Below, piece by piece: positions 52,802 to 62,882 of a stretch of DNA of 64,000 nt (positions within the stretch are counted from its first letter, which is position 1; every line of letters starts with the position of its first letter). The stretch spans positions 259 through 64,258 of the forward strand of contig NZ_JAOWKX010000001.1 of the NCBI RefSeq assembly GCF_025751585.1, in the 5' to 3' direction. A model generated the notes under the pieces. That model made no database searches. It was not told where the DNA came from and worked only from the letters and a program-made list of their open reading frames with translations. Both the position numbers and the translations under genes were made by a program. This DNA is from Fluctibacter corallii. Its GTDB lineage: Bacteria; Pseudomonadota; Gammaproteobacteria; Enterobacterales; Alteromonadaceae.

Positions 52802-53664
52802 AACTTTCTACTTCTCACAAAATTCTTCACGTTTCTGAGCGCAAATGTACCTTCGAATTTCTTGTACAAACGCTTTTCACTCGGCGTAAAGGCGGCTTCA
52901 TTTAACAACGTAAAGCTAGGAACTGGATCCAACGTTATTTCAACTTCTCCTTTCACCAAAATTGCAATACGAATGGCAACCACCTGCGCCCCATTCGTTA
53001 AAACGTTTGGTAACAAGTCAGCAGTAACAAAGCGCGAAGGTCTGCCCGTATCATCAGCATTAATAGCCGCAGAACTCACACCATATTCAACCTGAAAGCT
53101 TTCTACGCCGTCTAGAAGTGTGAATGCTTTATCCCCATTGGTTCCAACAGCTGCGCGTAGGCCTCGAAGCACGCGGCCATCAAAACCACGACACTTCAGA
53201 TTCGTTCCATCAACAAAATAATGATTTACAACAAAAAATTCCTCATTGGCGCCATACCCAAGTTTATAGCCCCTGCAATCTCTGTCTGACTGCATTGCAA
53301 TTACCAGTTCATCATTGGTGCCATTCGCGCCTTGAACAACGCCTAAATCCATTGCATTCACAAAGTCTCCAGCTTGAATGATCGGACGATTTTGTAAAAA
53401 CGCTGCTTCGTTGACGATATCAACGCTTCGCTCTAAATTTGGCGATAGGCTGTCATAGCGCCCTGCAATCAAGACATCTTCTCGCAGCCTCCCCATAATA
53501 AACCGACCATTTTCTTGCACTGATGCCATGGCGCGATTAAGCCTTTCAGTTAAATTATTACTTACCATAATTTGAACCACAGCAATTGAAATGACTAACC
53601 CCAACGTTAGGGTGATCATAATTTCGATTAGCGTAAAGCCACGCTGTGACGAATAACTATTCAT
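52798..53664 (-). CDS. pilW: Minor pilin PilW
   Basis: The 288-residue minor pilin has prepilin site QRG, then FTLIEIMITLTLGLVISIAVVQIMV. A PilW C-terminal region includes DRDCRGYKLGYGANEEFFVVNHYFVDGTNLKCRG. Its start is coupled to pilV (TAATG overlap). It primes pilus assembly with PilV, PilX and a FimT/FimU-type pilin. Confidence 0.9.
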   Translation of the reverse strand: MNSYSSQRGFTLIEIMITLTLGLVISIAVVQIMVSNNLTERLNRAMASVQENGRFIMGRLREDVLIAGRYDSLSPNLERSVDIVNEAAFLQNRPIIQAGDFVNAMDLGVVQGANGTNDELVIAMQSDRDCRGYKLGYGANEEFFVVNHYFVDGTNLKCRGFDGRVLRGLRAAVGTNGDKAFTLLDGVESFQVEYGVSSAAINADDTGRPSRFVTADLLPNVLTNGAQVVAIRIAILVKGEVEITLDPVPSFTLLNEAAFTPSEKRLYKKFEGTFALRNVKNFVRSRKL

Positions 53665-54311
53665 TACAGAATCAACTCCAATCGAACACAGTCATGAGCC
53701 TCAGTAAGGCCAGTGTTACATTCGCTATCTAACACGGTATTTTGATTTTGCCATTGTTTTATCGGCCACAAGATTTTGATATCGTGCCGAGATCCGGGAC
53801 TGCATAGATCTGCATCTCCCACAGCGTTATCTGTGCATGAAAGTGACACTAGCGCATTCGGGTTGTTCGCCACCGCTGCGCATGACATTTCATAGGCATC
53901 CAACGTCGCCATTTCTACAGGTGTACAATCACCATTTCGACAATTAGGAATCGACGCTGGGCGGTTGACACAGTAACAAGCATGAGGTGAGCCGCCATCA
54001 GGACATGACAAGTTTTTGAAATTGTAAATAGTGTCATCGTAGTAGGCATTATCGACAATCATGCCATCGCCGACTTGAGACATATAAGCATTTGCTCTTA
54101 ACCTCTCACTGAACTGCTGCAAGACCAATACTGACTGAGAGCGATTTAGCGCGTCAGAGTTCGAGAAAGATCCAATAAACTGAAGTGACGCAACCCCCAA
54201 TAAACCGATTGAAAGAATGAAAAGTGTAATCAGCACTTCCACCATGCCAACGCCGCGAGCGCGTATGACTGTGGGTAAAATAAAAACAGGTTGCAACTGT
54301 GCTTCTCTCAA
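53664..54311 (-). CDS. pilV: Minor pilin PilV
   Basis: The minor pilin of about 215 residues has a prepilin peptidase site after ARG, giving mature VGMVEVLITLFILSIGLLGVASLQ with Glu5 in place. The C-terminal part is Cys-rich. No ATG lies in frame. I place the start at a TTG (54311), preceded by GGAG five bases upstream, rather than a TTG eight codons earlier. It is the first gene of the operon pilV-pilW-pilX-pilY1-pilE. Confidence 0.87.
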   Translation of the reverse strand: MREAQLQPVFILPTVIRARGVGMVEVLITLFILSIGLLGVASLQFIGSFSNSDALNRSQSVLVLQQFSERLRANAYMSQVGDGMIVDNAYYDDTIYNFKNLSCPDGGSPHACYCVNRPASIPNCRNGDCTPVEMATLDAYEMSCAAVANNPNALVSLSCTDNAVGDADLCSPGSRHDIKILWPIKQWQNQNTVLDSECNTGLTEAHDCVRLELIL

Positions 54312-54732
54312 AACGACTCCAGCGGTAAAAATCAATTTCGCCTATGGTGAAAAGTGTAGACTAATGGAACCTAGATGCTCTGCTACACTTCTTGACACCC
54401 TAACCTTACACCAAGGACTTTGAATGATGGTTATGCGTGATTGAGAAAAGGTATAAAATTTTTGACGATGTTGTCAGTACTGAAAACGTCAAAGAAGTAC
54501 AGATTTTATGACGTTTCCCCGTACCGACGTAAGATATGGAATAGAGAGACAGTTAGTTATCTCGCAGGATATACGTAATTGCGAATTATATTTCATACCC
54601 AAGACTCGTTTCGTTATTTGTCTCAAGGTACTAAATCACCTCTTATCAATTCGCTCATTTAGGCTAAATAAAAAAAAGCCCTTGAGATGCAACACCTCAG
54701 GGGCCTTTCTGTACGTTTTTATGTGCTATCGC
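54312..54732. other. Intergenic region between pilV and der
   Basis: These 421 bp should hold the minor pilin operon promoter (minus strand) and the der terminator. Two spaced inverted repeats are visible: AAGTGTAG / CTACACTT at 54352-54390 and TTTGACG / CGTCAAA at 54461-54493. No convincing gene is seen. Confidence 0.55.
54670..54704 (-). terminator. Rho-independent terminator of der
   Basis: A 9-bp stem with one mismatch (54678-54686 with 54696-54704) is followed on the minus strand by an eight-T run (54670-54677), about 30 bases after the der stop. Confidence 0.85.
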
Positions 54733-56181
54733 TTATTTTGTTTTTTTATGAAAAGCCATCAAGCGTTTGCGTTTTCTTTGTTGAGATAACGTTAACTGAT
54801 TTTTTTTACCTTCATATGGATTAGCACCTTCACGAAACTCGATTCTAATTGGTGTTCCCATCGTCTCTAACGACTTACGATAGTAGTTCATCATATAGCG
54901 TTTATAGGAATCGGGTAAGTCATCAACTTGGTTACCATGGATAACAATCACAGGCGGGTTGTATCCCCCAGCATGTGCATATTTCATCTTTACGCGACGT
55001 CCTCTCACTAGCGGCGGCTGATGATCTTCTTGTGCCATTTCCATAATTTTCGTAAGCAGAGAAGTATTTATACGCTTCGTTGCAGAGGCATACGCTTCTT
55101 GTACAGATTCAAATAAATGACCCACACCCGTTCCATGAAGGGCTGAAATAAAGTGAAGACGAGCGAAGTCAACAAAGCCCAATCGACGATCAAGCTCACG
55201 CTTGATGTCTTCTTTCACGTCTTTATCAAGGCCATCCCATTTATTTACGGCAATCACGAGTGAACGACCTGCATTCAGTACGAAACCTAATAAGCTCAAA
55301 TCCTGATCCGCAATTCCCTCTCTTGCGTCAATAGTGAGAAGTACCACATTGGCTTCTTCAATTGCCTGAAGGGTCTTAACAATAGAGAATTTTTCCACCG
55401 CGTCAGATACTTTTTTGCGCTTACGTACCCCCGCAGTATCAATGAGTACATACTCTCGGCCATCGCGCTCCATCGGAATAAAAATACTGTCTCTTGTGGT
55501 CCCTGGCATGTCATACACAACGACACGCTCTTCTCCCAATATACGATTAGTTAGTGTTGACTTACCTACATTGGGTTTACCCACAATGGCTAATTTAATC
55601 GGCAGACTTTGCAAGCGAGCTAACTGTGCTTCTGCGTCTTCTTCATCGTCATTTCGTGTGTTTTCCGTTGCACGCATATCAGGGAAGTTGTCTTCTATTT
55701 TTGACAACGACAACTCTAATAGCTGCGAAACACCTCTTCCGTGTGCCGCGGCAATCTGGTGAATTTCGCCTAAACCAAGCGAGAAAAACTCTGCGCTTTC
55801 GCTGTCGCCGTCTATACCGTCAACTTTATTCGCAACGACATATACTGTCTTTTGCTGCTTGCGTAAATAATTGGCAATGCCTTGATCTGCAGGCGTCAAA
55901 CCAGCCCGTGCATCTACCAAAAACAACACGACATCGGCTTCTTCAACAGCCAGCAGTGATTGCTCCGCCATAGCAGCATCAATGCCTTCCTCATCACCTG
56001 TTATGCCCCCAGTGTCTACAACAATAAATTGCAATCCATCATATTTTGCCTGACCGTACTTGCGGTCTCGTGTTAAGCCTGGGTAATCAGCTACCAGCGC
56101 ATCTCGAGTATTCGTTAAACGATTGAAAAGCGTGGATTTACCCACATTAGGTCTGCCAACTAAGGCAACAACAGGTAACAT
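54733..56181 (-). CDS. der: Ribosome-assembly GTPase Der (EngA)
   Basis: The 482-residue GTPase for 50S subunit maturation has two tandem G domains. The first P loop, GRPNVGKST, is at residues 9-17 with DTGGI; the second, GKPNVGKST, is near 205, with [13 protein letters not shown]-terminal KH-like domain ends in basic residues ([18 protein letters not shown]). It is 107 bp downstream of bamB, behind that gene's terminator. Confidence 0.97.
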   Translation of the reverse strand: MLPVVALVGRPNVGKSTLFNRLTNTRDALVADYPGLTRDRKYGQAKYDGLQFIVVDTGGITGDEEGIDAAMAEQSLLAVEEADVVLFLVDARAGLTPADQGIANYLRKQQKTVYVVANKVDGIDGDSESAEFFSLGLGEIHQIAAAHGRGVSQLLELSLSKIEDNFPDMRATENTRNDDEEDAEAQLARLQSLPIKLAIVGKPNVGKSTLTNRILGEERVVVYDMPGTTRDSIFIPMERDGREYVLIDTAGVRKRKKVSDAVEKFSIVKTLQAIEEANVVLLTIDAREGIADQDLSLLGFVLNAGRSLVIAVNKWDGLDKDVKEDIKRELDRRLGFVDFARLHFISALHGTGVGHLFESVQEAYASATKRINTSLLTKIMEMAQEDHQPPLVRGRRVKMKYAHAGGYNPPVIVIHGNQVDDLPDSYKRYMMNYYRKSLETMGTPIRIEFREGANPYEGKKNQLTLSQQRKRKRLMAFHKKTK

Positions 56182-56207
56182 ATTGAAATTTCCGATATAT
56201 TAAAAAT

Positions 56208-56240
56208 AACGGTTTGATTTGTCAGACAAATCAAACCGTT
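56208..56240 (-). terminator. Terminator of bamB
   Basis: A long 15-bp perfect stem (AACGGTTTGATTTGT and its complement) with a 3-base loop is followed on the minus strand by ATTTTTAAT. It lies 48 bases beyond the bamB stop and 26 bases ahead of der. Confidence 0.75.
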
Positions 56241-56288
56241 TATATTTCATAGTGTAGCGTATTCGTCATAAATGACGATTCACATTGC

Positions 56289-57530
56289 CTAAGGCATTTT
56301 AATCGACACTACCTCACCAGAACGGGTCATAGTGTAGACAGTATTTTCATCTGCCACAGGTTCTGCGAATATGCTTTCATCTTCATCATCTCCGCCGACA
56401 TCTAGACGAGCAACAATGTCGCCTGATTCCTGACTTAGCCAATGCAAAAATCCGAACTTATCGCCGAGTACAATATAATCGCCAACTGGCTCAGCACCGG
56501 TAAGCGTTCGCCCTTTAAGGCCTCTTTGACTCCACAGCTCTACGCCATTTCTGCGATCCAAACCGTAAATATTACTGTTCAAGTCCACAACAAAAAGTTG
56601 GTTGCCAGCGAGCGTCAAACGTCTGTATGACTTGTATTCACGATTCCAAATAACACGCCCACTACGTAACTCTACAGCGGCCAATGTGCCTTCATAAGAG
56701 ATTACAAATACCACACCATTGACCACCAACGGACGGCTATCTATATCTGCAATACGATCTAACTCTGTAGCGCCTGACGGTTTAGCAACAGCTTGCTCCC
56801 ATACAGTTTGGCCGCTATCAATAATATTAACCGCTAGCTTGCCTGACGCCGTGCCTACGATTGCCCCACCATTTGATATTGTAGGTGAAGATATACCTCT
56901 AAGGCTTAACGCTGGCACATCTGATTCGTACTGCCACAACTGCTCTCCTGAACTGGCATCTAGTGCAACTAACATTCCGGAGCCAGTGTTTACCACGACC
57001 ACCCCTTCATCGACAGCAGGTTCAGCAATCACCTCTCCAGCAACGCTTTGCTTCCATTTAAGTTCGCCTGTAGATGCATCTAGCGCAAATACTTCGCCAT
57101 TTTCGGTGCCGAAGAAAAGCGTGTCATAGGCCACTGTCATGCCACCAGAGATCTTTGCACTGATGCCGCCATCCCACAGCCCACTCAACCAACTAAAATA
57201 ACCATCGTTACTTTTTTGGGCAAAGCTTTTACGCCATAACGTTTCGCCAGTATGCTTATCAAATGCTTTTACAACACCGTGGCGACTCGCCGCAAACACT
57301 TTGTTATACGCAACAGCAGGACGCAACCGTGAAAAGTAATGGTCAACACCGTTACCTACATTTTCTGCCCATTGAACCTGAGGTTCAAACTGAGCCGTAA
57401 TAGGCGCAAGTTCACGAATTTCGACATCTTCATCATCGTTAAACCAACCTGATACCGTCGAACAAGCAGTTAATCCCATGCATACACTAAGGATTGTCGC
57501 GCGCTTGGCACGAGTGAATAGATTAGCCAT
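56289..57530 (-). CDS. bamB: Outer membrane protein assembly factor BamB
   Basis: BamB is a lipoprotein of the BAM complex that folds outer membrane proteins. The 413-residue protein has lipobox GLTAC (Cys23) and an eight-bladed PQQ-type propeller with repeats such as VFALDASTGELKWKQSV, LVALDASSGEQLWQY and IYGLDRRNGVELWSQRG. Its start overlaps the yfgM stop by eight bases, so it is coupled to yfgM. Confidence 0.95.
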   Translation of the reverse strand: MANLFTRAKRATILSVCMGLTACSTVSGWFNDDEDVEIRELAPITAQFEPQVQWAENVGNGVDHYFSRLRPAVAYNKVFAASRHGVVKAFDKHTGETLWRKSFAQKSNDGYFSWLSGLWDGGISAKISGGMTVAYDTLFFGTENGEVFALDASTGELKWKQSVAGEVIAEPAVDEGVVVVNTGSGMLVALDASSGEQLWQYESDVPALSLRGISSPTISNGGAIVGTASGKLAVNIIDSGQTVWEQAVAKPSGATELDRIADIDSRPLVVNGVVFVISYEGTLAAVELRSGRVIWNREYKSYRRLTLAGNQLFVVDLNSNIYGLDRRNGVELWSQRGLKGRTLTGAEPVGDYIVLGDKFGFLHWLSQESGDIVARLDVGGDDEDESIFAEPVADENTVYTMTRSGEVVSIKMP

Positions 57531-58143
57531 TTATTGAAGCCAAATTATCTAATTTCATCTTAAGCAAGTAATTACCCGCATTGTCTTCTAGTGCTGCACT
57601 GTAGGCAGCTCTGGCTTTGTCTGTCAGAGATTGAGCCAAATAAATATCACCTTTAAGCTCCTGGACTTGGGCACCAAAAGATTCACTACTCACAGCCTCA
57701 GCGGCTTTCATTGCTGCATCAAGTTTATCTTGCTGTAGATAAATACGCGCCAAACGCAAGTTAGCGATATCTTTTATTGATACTTCAGAGGCGTTACTGG
57801 CAACAAAATCTAAATGTTGAATCGCTTCTTCAAAGTTTTCAGCATCAATTGACGCCTTTGATAGTTGTAGTGCTGCAAGCACGGAATAACCGCTCTCTTT
57901 ATTTGCAGAGATAAATTCAGCCACTTTTACGTCAGTTGCATCATCAACACCTACAGATGTCGTAACCAATTCATACTCGGTGGATGCTTTTTCCATATTG
58001 GCAACCTGTTGCTCACCGTAGTAGCGCCAGCCCCACAATCCTCCAAGACCCAGCACCGCACCAATCACAATTGCCGCACCGTTATCTTTCCAGAATTTCT
58101 TAATCGCTTCTACCTGTTGTTCTTCTGTAGCGAATTGTTCCAT
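57523..58143 (-). CDS. yfgM: YfgM family ancillary SecYEG translocon subunit
   Basis: The 206-residue inner membrane protein begins MEQFATEEQQVEAIKKFWKDNG, then one membrane helix (AAIVIGAVLGLGGLWGWRYY) and a periplasmic TPR-like domain. It associates with SecYEG and PpiD and links to envelope stress. I chose the ATG at 58143, with GAGG upstream, over an ATG inside hisS. It lies between hisS and bamB as usual. Confidence 0.92.
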   Translation of the reverse strand: MEQFATEEQQVEAIKKFWKDNGAAIVIGAVLGLGGLWGWRYYGEQQVANMEKASTEYELVTTSVGVDDATDVKVAEFISANKESGYSVLAALQLSKASIDAENFEEAIQHLDFVASNASEVSIKDIANLRLARIYLQQDKLDAAMKAAEAVSSESFGAQVQELKGDIYLAQSLTDKARAAYSAALEDNAGNYLLKMKLDNLASING

Positions 58144-58190
58144 GTTGTTATCCTCGTACAACCAGCCCTGCCAATATGAGGGCGATATAA

Positions 58191-59468
58191 TCATTTAAAA
58201 TAGGTACGTAAAGCCGCTAGTAACGCTTCTCGGGTAAGCGTTTCCTGCTCTTTGTCTTCTCGCATATGTTTAAGCCCAACACAGTTTTGCTGTGCTTCGC
58301 TTTCTCCAATAATCAGAGACAATACTGCACCGCTCTTATCTGCTCGCTTCATTTGCTTCTTGAAGTTTCCACCGCCGCAATGACGTTGAATACGTAGTGT
58401 TGGCATCTCATCTCTAAGCATCTCTGCTACATCTGTTGCATACGCTTCAGCTAGGTCACCCATCGCTGTAACATACAAATCGATAGGCGCAGGAACGTCA
58501 GACGTTAGCTCTAGTGTTTGCAATAACAATACTAAACGCTCGATCCCCATTGCAAACCCTACCGCAGGAGATGATTTTCCACCTAGCTGTTCAACAAGAC
58601 CATCGTAGCGGCCACCGGCACATACCGTTCCTTGTGAACCAAGGCTGTCAGTAACCCACTCAAATACAGTGCGATTATAATAATCTAAGCCACGCACCAG
58701 AGTGGGGTTGACCCGATATTTGATACCTGATTTATCTAATCGTTCACACAACCCTTCAAAATGCTGTTTTGACTCGTCATCAAGGTAATCGAATAGGCTT
58801 GGCGCCTCTTTTAAAATCGCCTGCACACTAGCATCTTTACTATCCAAAACACGAAGCGGGTTGCTTTCTAAACGACGTAAACTGTCTTCATCAAGTACGG
58901 ACTTATGTTCTGTGAGAAAAGCAACTAACGCGTCACGGTAGTTTGCGCGCGCTTCGTTTGTGCCAAGTGAATTAATTTCCAACGTGACATGTTCTGCAAT
59001 ACCGAATACTTTCCAAAGTCGAGCTGACAACTGAATGACTTCAGCATCAATATCTGGCCCTTCCAACCCAAATGTTTCCACGCCAAATTGATGAAACTGG
59101 CGGTATCGTCCTTTTTGTGGTTTTTCATGTCTAAACATTGGTCCCATATACCACAAGCGTTGTTGTTGGTTATAGATGAGCCCATGCTCATTTCCCGCTC
59201 TTACACAACTTGCAGTATTTTCTGGACGCAGCGTTAAGCTATCACCATTTCTATCGTCAAAGGTATACATTTCCTTCTCAACGATATCTGTTACTTCACC
59301 AATAGAGCGCTTGAATAAATCAGTACTTTCAACGATCGGCGTTCGAATTTCCTGATAGCCGTAACTGGCCACAACAGAACGAATTTTATCTTCTACCCAC
59401 TGCCAGATTCCAGTTTGGTCTGGCAGACAGTCATTCATACCTCGAATTGCCTGAATTTGCTTTGCCAC
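58191..59468 (-). CDS. hisS: Histidyl-tRNA synthetase
   Basis: The 425-residue class II synthetase has the typical start [15 protein letters not shown], motif 2 ([24 protein letters not shown]) and the His signature [15 protein letters not shown]. Motif 3 is GFAMGIERL, and a C-terminal anticodon-binding domain follows. The start is GTG at 59468, which matches the conserved N-terminus. It follows the ispG terminator. Confidence 0.97.
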   Translation of the reverse strand: MAKQIQAIRGMNDCLPDQTGIWQWVEDKIRSVVASYGYQEIRTPIVESTDLFKRSIGEVTDIVEKEMYTFDDRNGDSLTLRPENTASCVRAGNEHGLIYNQQQRLWYMGPMFRHEKPQKGRYRQFHQFGVETFGLEGPDIDAEVIQLSARLWKVFGIAEHVTLEINSLGTNEARANYRDALVAFLTEHKSVLDEDSLRRLESNPLRVLDSKDASVQAILKEAPSLFDYLDDESKQHFEGLCERLDKSGIKYRVNPTLVRGLDYYNRTVFEWVTDSLGSQGTVCAGGRYDGLVEQLGGKSSPAVGFAMGIERLVLLLQTLELTSDVPAPIDLYVTAMGDLAEAYATDVAEMLRDEMPTLRIQRHCGGGNFKKQMKRADKSGAVLSLIIGESEAQQNCVGLKHMREDKEQETLTREALLAALRTYFK

Positions 59469-59522
59469 GAATGTGATTCTCTTTTCTTCTGACTCAAAAA
59501 AAGCCAGTAACTAAAACTGAAT

Positions 59523-59546
59523 AAAGCCCCGTATTATAGGGGCTTT
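59523..59546 (-). terminator. Terminator between ispG and hisS
   Basis: An 8-bp stem (AAAGCCCC / GGGGCTTT) with an 8-base loop lies 58 bases beyond the ispG stop and 54 bases before the hisS start. It is followed on the minus strand by ATTCAGTTTTAG. It would partly separate hisS-yfgM-bamB from the upstream genes. Confidence 0.6.
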
Positions 59547-59604
59547 AGTATGAAACGTAAATTGCTGAAGTTTTGATAGCTTGTACCAAGCTGACAAACA
59601 CATA

Positions 59605-60723
59605 CTAGCTAACGTCTTTAACATTTATTTTATTATTGCTATCAAGTATCGATGCCTTGGCTCGAATTCGCGTCTCCAATTGTGAGACCAGATCATCGTT
59701 TGGTAAACGCTCTTTCTGACGCTGGCCGTCTAAATAGAAACCACTCATATTTCTTGCCCCCGTCAGGCCTAGATCAGATACTTCAGCTTCACCAGGTCCG
59801 TTTACCACACACCCGATAATCGATACATCCATTGGCGTTAATACGTCTTCCAATCTTTGCTCCAGCGCATTAACTGTGCCAATGACATCGAACTCTTGTC
59901 TTGAGCAGCTCGGACAAGCAATAAAATTAATGCCTCTAGATCGTATACGCAGAGATTTCAGAATGTCGAAACCGACTTTAATTTCTTCAACCGGATCAGC
60001 GGCTAGAGAAATGCGAATCGTGTCACCGATACCCTCGGCGAGCAACATACCTAAACCAACAGAGCTTTTCACAGCTCCCGCTCTTAGGCCGCCAGCCTCG
60101 GTAATACCCAAATGCAAAGGCTGATCAATTTTTGTAGCAAGTAAACGGTATGCACCAACAGCTAAAAACACATCAGATGCCTTAACGCTCACTTTAAACT
60201 GATCAAAATTAAGTGAATCTAGAATATCAACATGACGCATAGCTGACTCAACCAAGGCTTCTGGTGTTGGCTCTCCATACTTTTCCTGTAGGTCTTTTTC
60301 GAGGGAGCCGCCATTAACGCCAATACGGATTGGAATATTTTTATCTTTTGCACTATCGACGACAGCTCTAACCCGTTCGAGGTTTCCAATATTACCTGGA
60401 TTAATACGTAAACAATCTGCGCCATATTCAGCGACTTTAAGCGCAATTCTATAATCAAAATGAATGTCTGCCACCAGAGGTACATTCACCTGTTGCTTTA
60501 TAAGCTTAAAGGCTTCAGCAGCATCCATTGTAGGCACTGACACTCGCACGATTTCTCCACCTACGCCTTCAATGCGTTTAATCTGTGCGACAGTTGCTTC
60601 AACATCCGTTGTAGGCGTATTGGTCATTGACTGCACAGCAATGGGTGCACCATCACCTATAGGTACATTGCCAACGTGGATACGTGTAGATTTTCGACGT
60701 TTAATTGGAGACTCAGAAAACAT
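59605..60723 (-). CDS. ispG: 4-hydroxy-3-methylbut-2-enyl diphosphate synthase
   Basis: IspG makes HMBDP from MEcPP in the MEP isoprenoid pathway, using a 4Fe-4S cluster. The 372-residue protein has an N-terminal TIM barrel ([22 protein letters not shown]). The C-terminal cluster cysteines are in [11 protein letters not shown] and [18 protein letters not shown]. The gene lies 15 bp after rodZ, as in related genomes. Confidence 0.97.
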   Translation of the reverse strand: MFSESPIKRRKSTRIHVGNVPIGDGAPIAVQSMTNTPTTDVEATVAQIKRIEGVGGEIVRVSVPTMDAAEAFKLIKQQVNVPLVADIHFDYRIALKVAEYGADCLRINPGNIGNLERVRAVVDSAKDKNIPIRIGVNGGSLEKDLQEKYGEPTPEALVESAMRHVDILDSLNFDQFKVSVKASDVFLAVGAYRLLATKIDQPLHLGITEAGGLRAGAVKSSVGLGMLLAEGIGDTIRISLAADPVEEIKVGFDILKSLRIRSRGINFIACPSCSRQEFDVIGTVNALEQRLEDVLTPMDVSIIGCVVNGPGEAEVSDLGLTGARNMSGFYLDGQRQKERLPNDDLVSQLETRIRAKASILDSNNKINVKDVS

Positions 60724-60738
60724 GGTCCATCCGTAAAA

Positions 60739-61806
60739 TTATTCAGAAAAAGGTAAAGTAAAACGAGCGGTTCTGCCTGCTTTGAATTCAGACATATCGA
60801 CTTGAACGCCATTATAACGTATTTTCACTACCTCCGGAGCGCCCAGAGTAACATCAAAAGGAGGAACACCAGTTATGGGCATAATACGCCCTTCTGCCTT
60901 GATGCCATACGCAATCGCTTCTCCTGTCGCGTCGACCAGATTCATCCAGCAGTCACCCGAAAACTCGAAAACCAACTCGACGTTTTCAACATCAGGTGTC
61001 GCAAGCTCTTGCTGAGACAATGCCATCTCTGACTGCGTATTACGTTCAGTGTTAATACTTGACGCTGCATCATTGTTTTGAACATCAGATGTCGGCGCAA
61101 TGGGTTCTTCGGAAAGTGAAAATGCCTCTTCTTGAACTGCCTCTGAACTCGCATTCGTTGGCAACCCTGCTTGAGAAGACAAGTTCGTCTTTTCTTGAGG
61201 AACAACAAAATTATTCACCTGAGAATCTGTTTCTGTAACGCTATGAAGTTGAGCGTTAGCTTCCGCATCAGAGGGTGGCTCGTCAACTATCATGCCTCGA
61301 CTCATTAATTGAGCATCAACATTTTGCTGCCTATCACTGTCGGCCCCGTCTGTCAGCGACTCTGAAAGTTCTGTTGTTGTGGAAGAAACCGAACTTGACG
61401 TATTTTGCCACCACCACATTACAACGAGCGCGATCACAATGATACCCACTAAGTACGTCACTAGCATAAGACGATCATCGTTTGCCTGCTTGGCGACTCG
61501 TCGAGAAAAACTTTGTAATTTCGCAGGCTCTTTTGAATTGCTAGCAACATTATCGAATGCTTGAAGAACAGCCTCTTCCGATACCCCAACGTGCTTGGCA
61601 TACAATCGCAAATAGCCTTTAGTAAACGTCAAGGAAATAGACGGATCGTAGTCATCTTGCTCAAGACGCCCAATGCTAACCTCTTTTAAATGCAAACGCT
61701 CGGCAATATCTTGCTTTGACAAACCAGCTCGCTCTCTTGCCTCGCGCAACATTTTGCCAGGGCTTACCTCTTCTGGCTCTTGTACTTTTTCGTGTTCTTC
61801 ACTCAT
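60739..61806 (-). CDS. rodZ: Cytoskeletal protein RodZ
   Basis: RodZ links MreB to the membrane and keeps rod shape. The 355-residue protein has a cytoplasmic HTH domain (about 15-80, GKMLREARERAGLSKQDIAERLHL), one membrane helix at 113-134 (VTYLVGIIVIALVVMWWW) and a long Ser/Thr/Glu linker. The periplasmic C-terminal DUF4115 domain contains FSGDCWMNLVDATGEAIAYG. It lies between pilF and ispG, the conserved order. Confidence 0.95.
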   Translation of the reverse strand: MSEEHEKVQEPEEVSPGKMLREARERAGLSKQDIAERLHLKEVSIGRLEQDDYDPSISLTFTKGYLRLYAKHVGVSEEAVLQAFDNVASNSKEPAKLQSFSRRVAKQANDDRLMLVTYLVGIIVIALVVMWWWQNTSSSVSSTTTELSESLTDGADSDRQQNVDAQLMSRGMIVDEPPSDAEANAQLHSVTETDSQVNNFVVPQEKTNLSSQAGLPTNASSEAVQEEAFSLSEEPIAPTSDVQNNDAASSINTERNTQSEMALSQQELATPDVENVELVFEFSGDCWMNLVDATGEAIAYGIKAEGRIMPITGVPPFDVTLGAPEVVKIRYNGVQVDMSEFKAGRTARFTLPFSE

Positions 61807-61829
61807 TTAACTACTCAATTCCTTACGGA

Positions 61830-62861
61830 TTAATTCAGTGGGGCTTCTATGAACAACTTTGTTCCAATGGGTATAGACGTTACATCATGCAAGTCGTTCC
61901 ATTCAATCAACTTTTGTAATCGCACGTTATACTTGATTGAAATTCGATACAGATTTTCACCTTCGGCAAGAATATGTACTCCTCTTTCATCTACTAACAA
62001 TTCACGTTCACGATTATCTGCCTTGCTATTGGGCTCTGATTGGCTTTCCTTGGCGTCTCTATCGACACGACTTACATCAACAAATGGCGAACCTGATGCT
62101 CTACGCTCTAGGTAATCTTGGGCATTCGGATGCCCCGGATACATATCAACTAAAATGGCACCGTAATCCTTCGATGCTTTTTGATTACCTAACGCTTCTT
62201 CAATTTTAATGAGTAGCCACAATACATCAGGTGATACCCGCGCAATGCTTTCATATCGGCGCAAAGTTCGACGCGCCGCCTCCCACTGCTGATCGCTCGC
62301 TTGCAATTGCGCAAGTAACATAAGCGTTTTAGCTCTACTTGGCTGATGTTGCAAGGCTTTTTCTAGATATTGAATTGCTTCGTCGACCAAGCCCTGGTTT
62401 TGGCTACACAGTGCTAGGTTTTCATAGGTCTCTGCAGCGGAATTATATCGGTCATTACTCACTGCTTTTAAAAAATAATCTTTTGCTTCTTCGAACTGAC
62501 CTTGCTGACATAAAAATGCGCCATATGTATTGGCAATATCAGGATTGTTGCCATCAAACTTCATAGCCGTTTTGTAGGATGAATCTGCCAACTCTACTTC
62601 ACCTACCACTTGGTAGTAGTAAGCAATACTATAATGCGCCTCTGCTAATCTCGGCGCATACTCCAACGCTTTATCCAAATTAAACTTGGCTTGCTTATAG
62701 TTACCATTTTTTAAATAGGTAAGGCCCAAAGATATACGCGTTTTCGCAGCCTCTAAAGCATCAAATGGCGTAGAAGAGTTATGTCCATCGGCGTGATATT
62801 GCGTCGCGCAGCCGCCGATGGAAAGAAGTACTGATAAAAGAATTGCAGTTAATAATCTCAT
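61830..62861 (-). CDS. pilF: PilF/PilW-type TPR lipoprotein with C-terminal LysM domain
   Basis: PilF is the outer membrane pilotin needed to assemble the PilQ secretin of type IV pili. The protein of about 343 residues has lipobox SIGGC and about six TPRs (about 40-240; GLTYLKNGNYKQAKFNLDKALEYAPR). Unlike the usual PilF of about 250 residues, it adds a linker. It then has a LysM-type domain (about 293-340: HILAEGENLYRISIKYNVRLQKLIEWNDL, IPIGTKLFI), which should bind peptidoglycan. I prefer the ATG at 62861, which gives a clean lipoprotein signal; a TTG four codons upstream is possible. Its place between rlmN and rodZ is conserved. Confidence 0.88.
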   Translation of the reverse strand: MRLLTAILLSVLLSIGGCATQYHADGHNSSTPFDALEAAKTRISLGLTYLKNGNYKQAKFNLDKALEYAPRLAEAHYSIAYYYQVVGEVELADSSYKTAMKFDGNNPDIANTYGAFLCQQGQFEEAKDYFLKAVSNDRYNSAAETYENLALCSQNQGLVDEAIQYLEKALQHQPSRAKTLMLLAQLQASDQQWEAARRTLRRYESIARVSPDVLWLLIKIEEALGNQKASKDYGAILVDMYPGHPNAQDYLERRASGSPFVDVSRVDRDAKESQSEPNSKADNRERELLVDERGVHILAEGENLYRISIKYNVRLQKLIEWNDLHDVTSIPIGTKLFIEAPLN

Positions 62862-62882
62862 AAGGCCAATCAAAGTTATTGT

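Noticed and set aside
54508..54789. Plus-strand frame downstream of der
   Set aside because: It runs through the der terminator and into der on the other strand. Composition is not protein-like.
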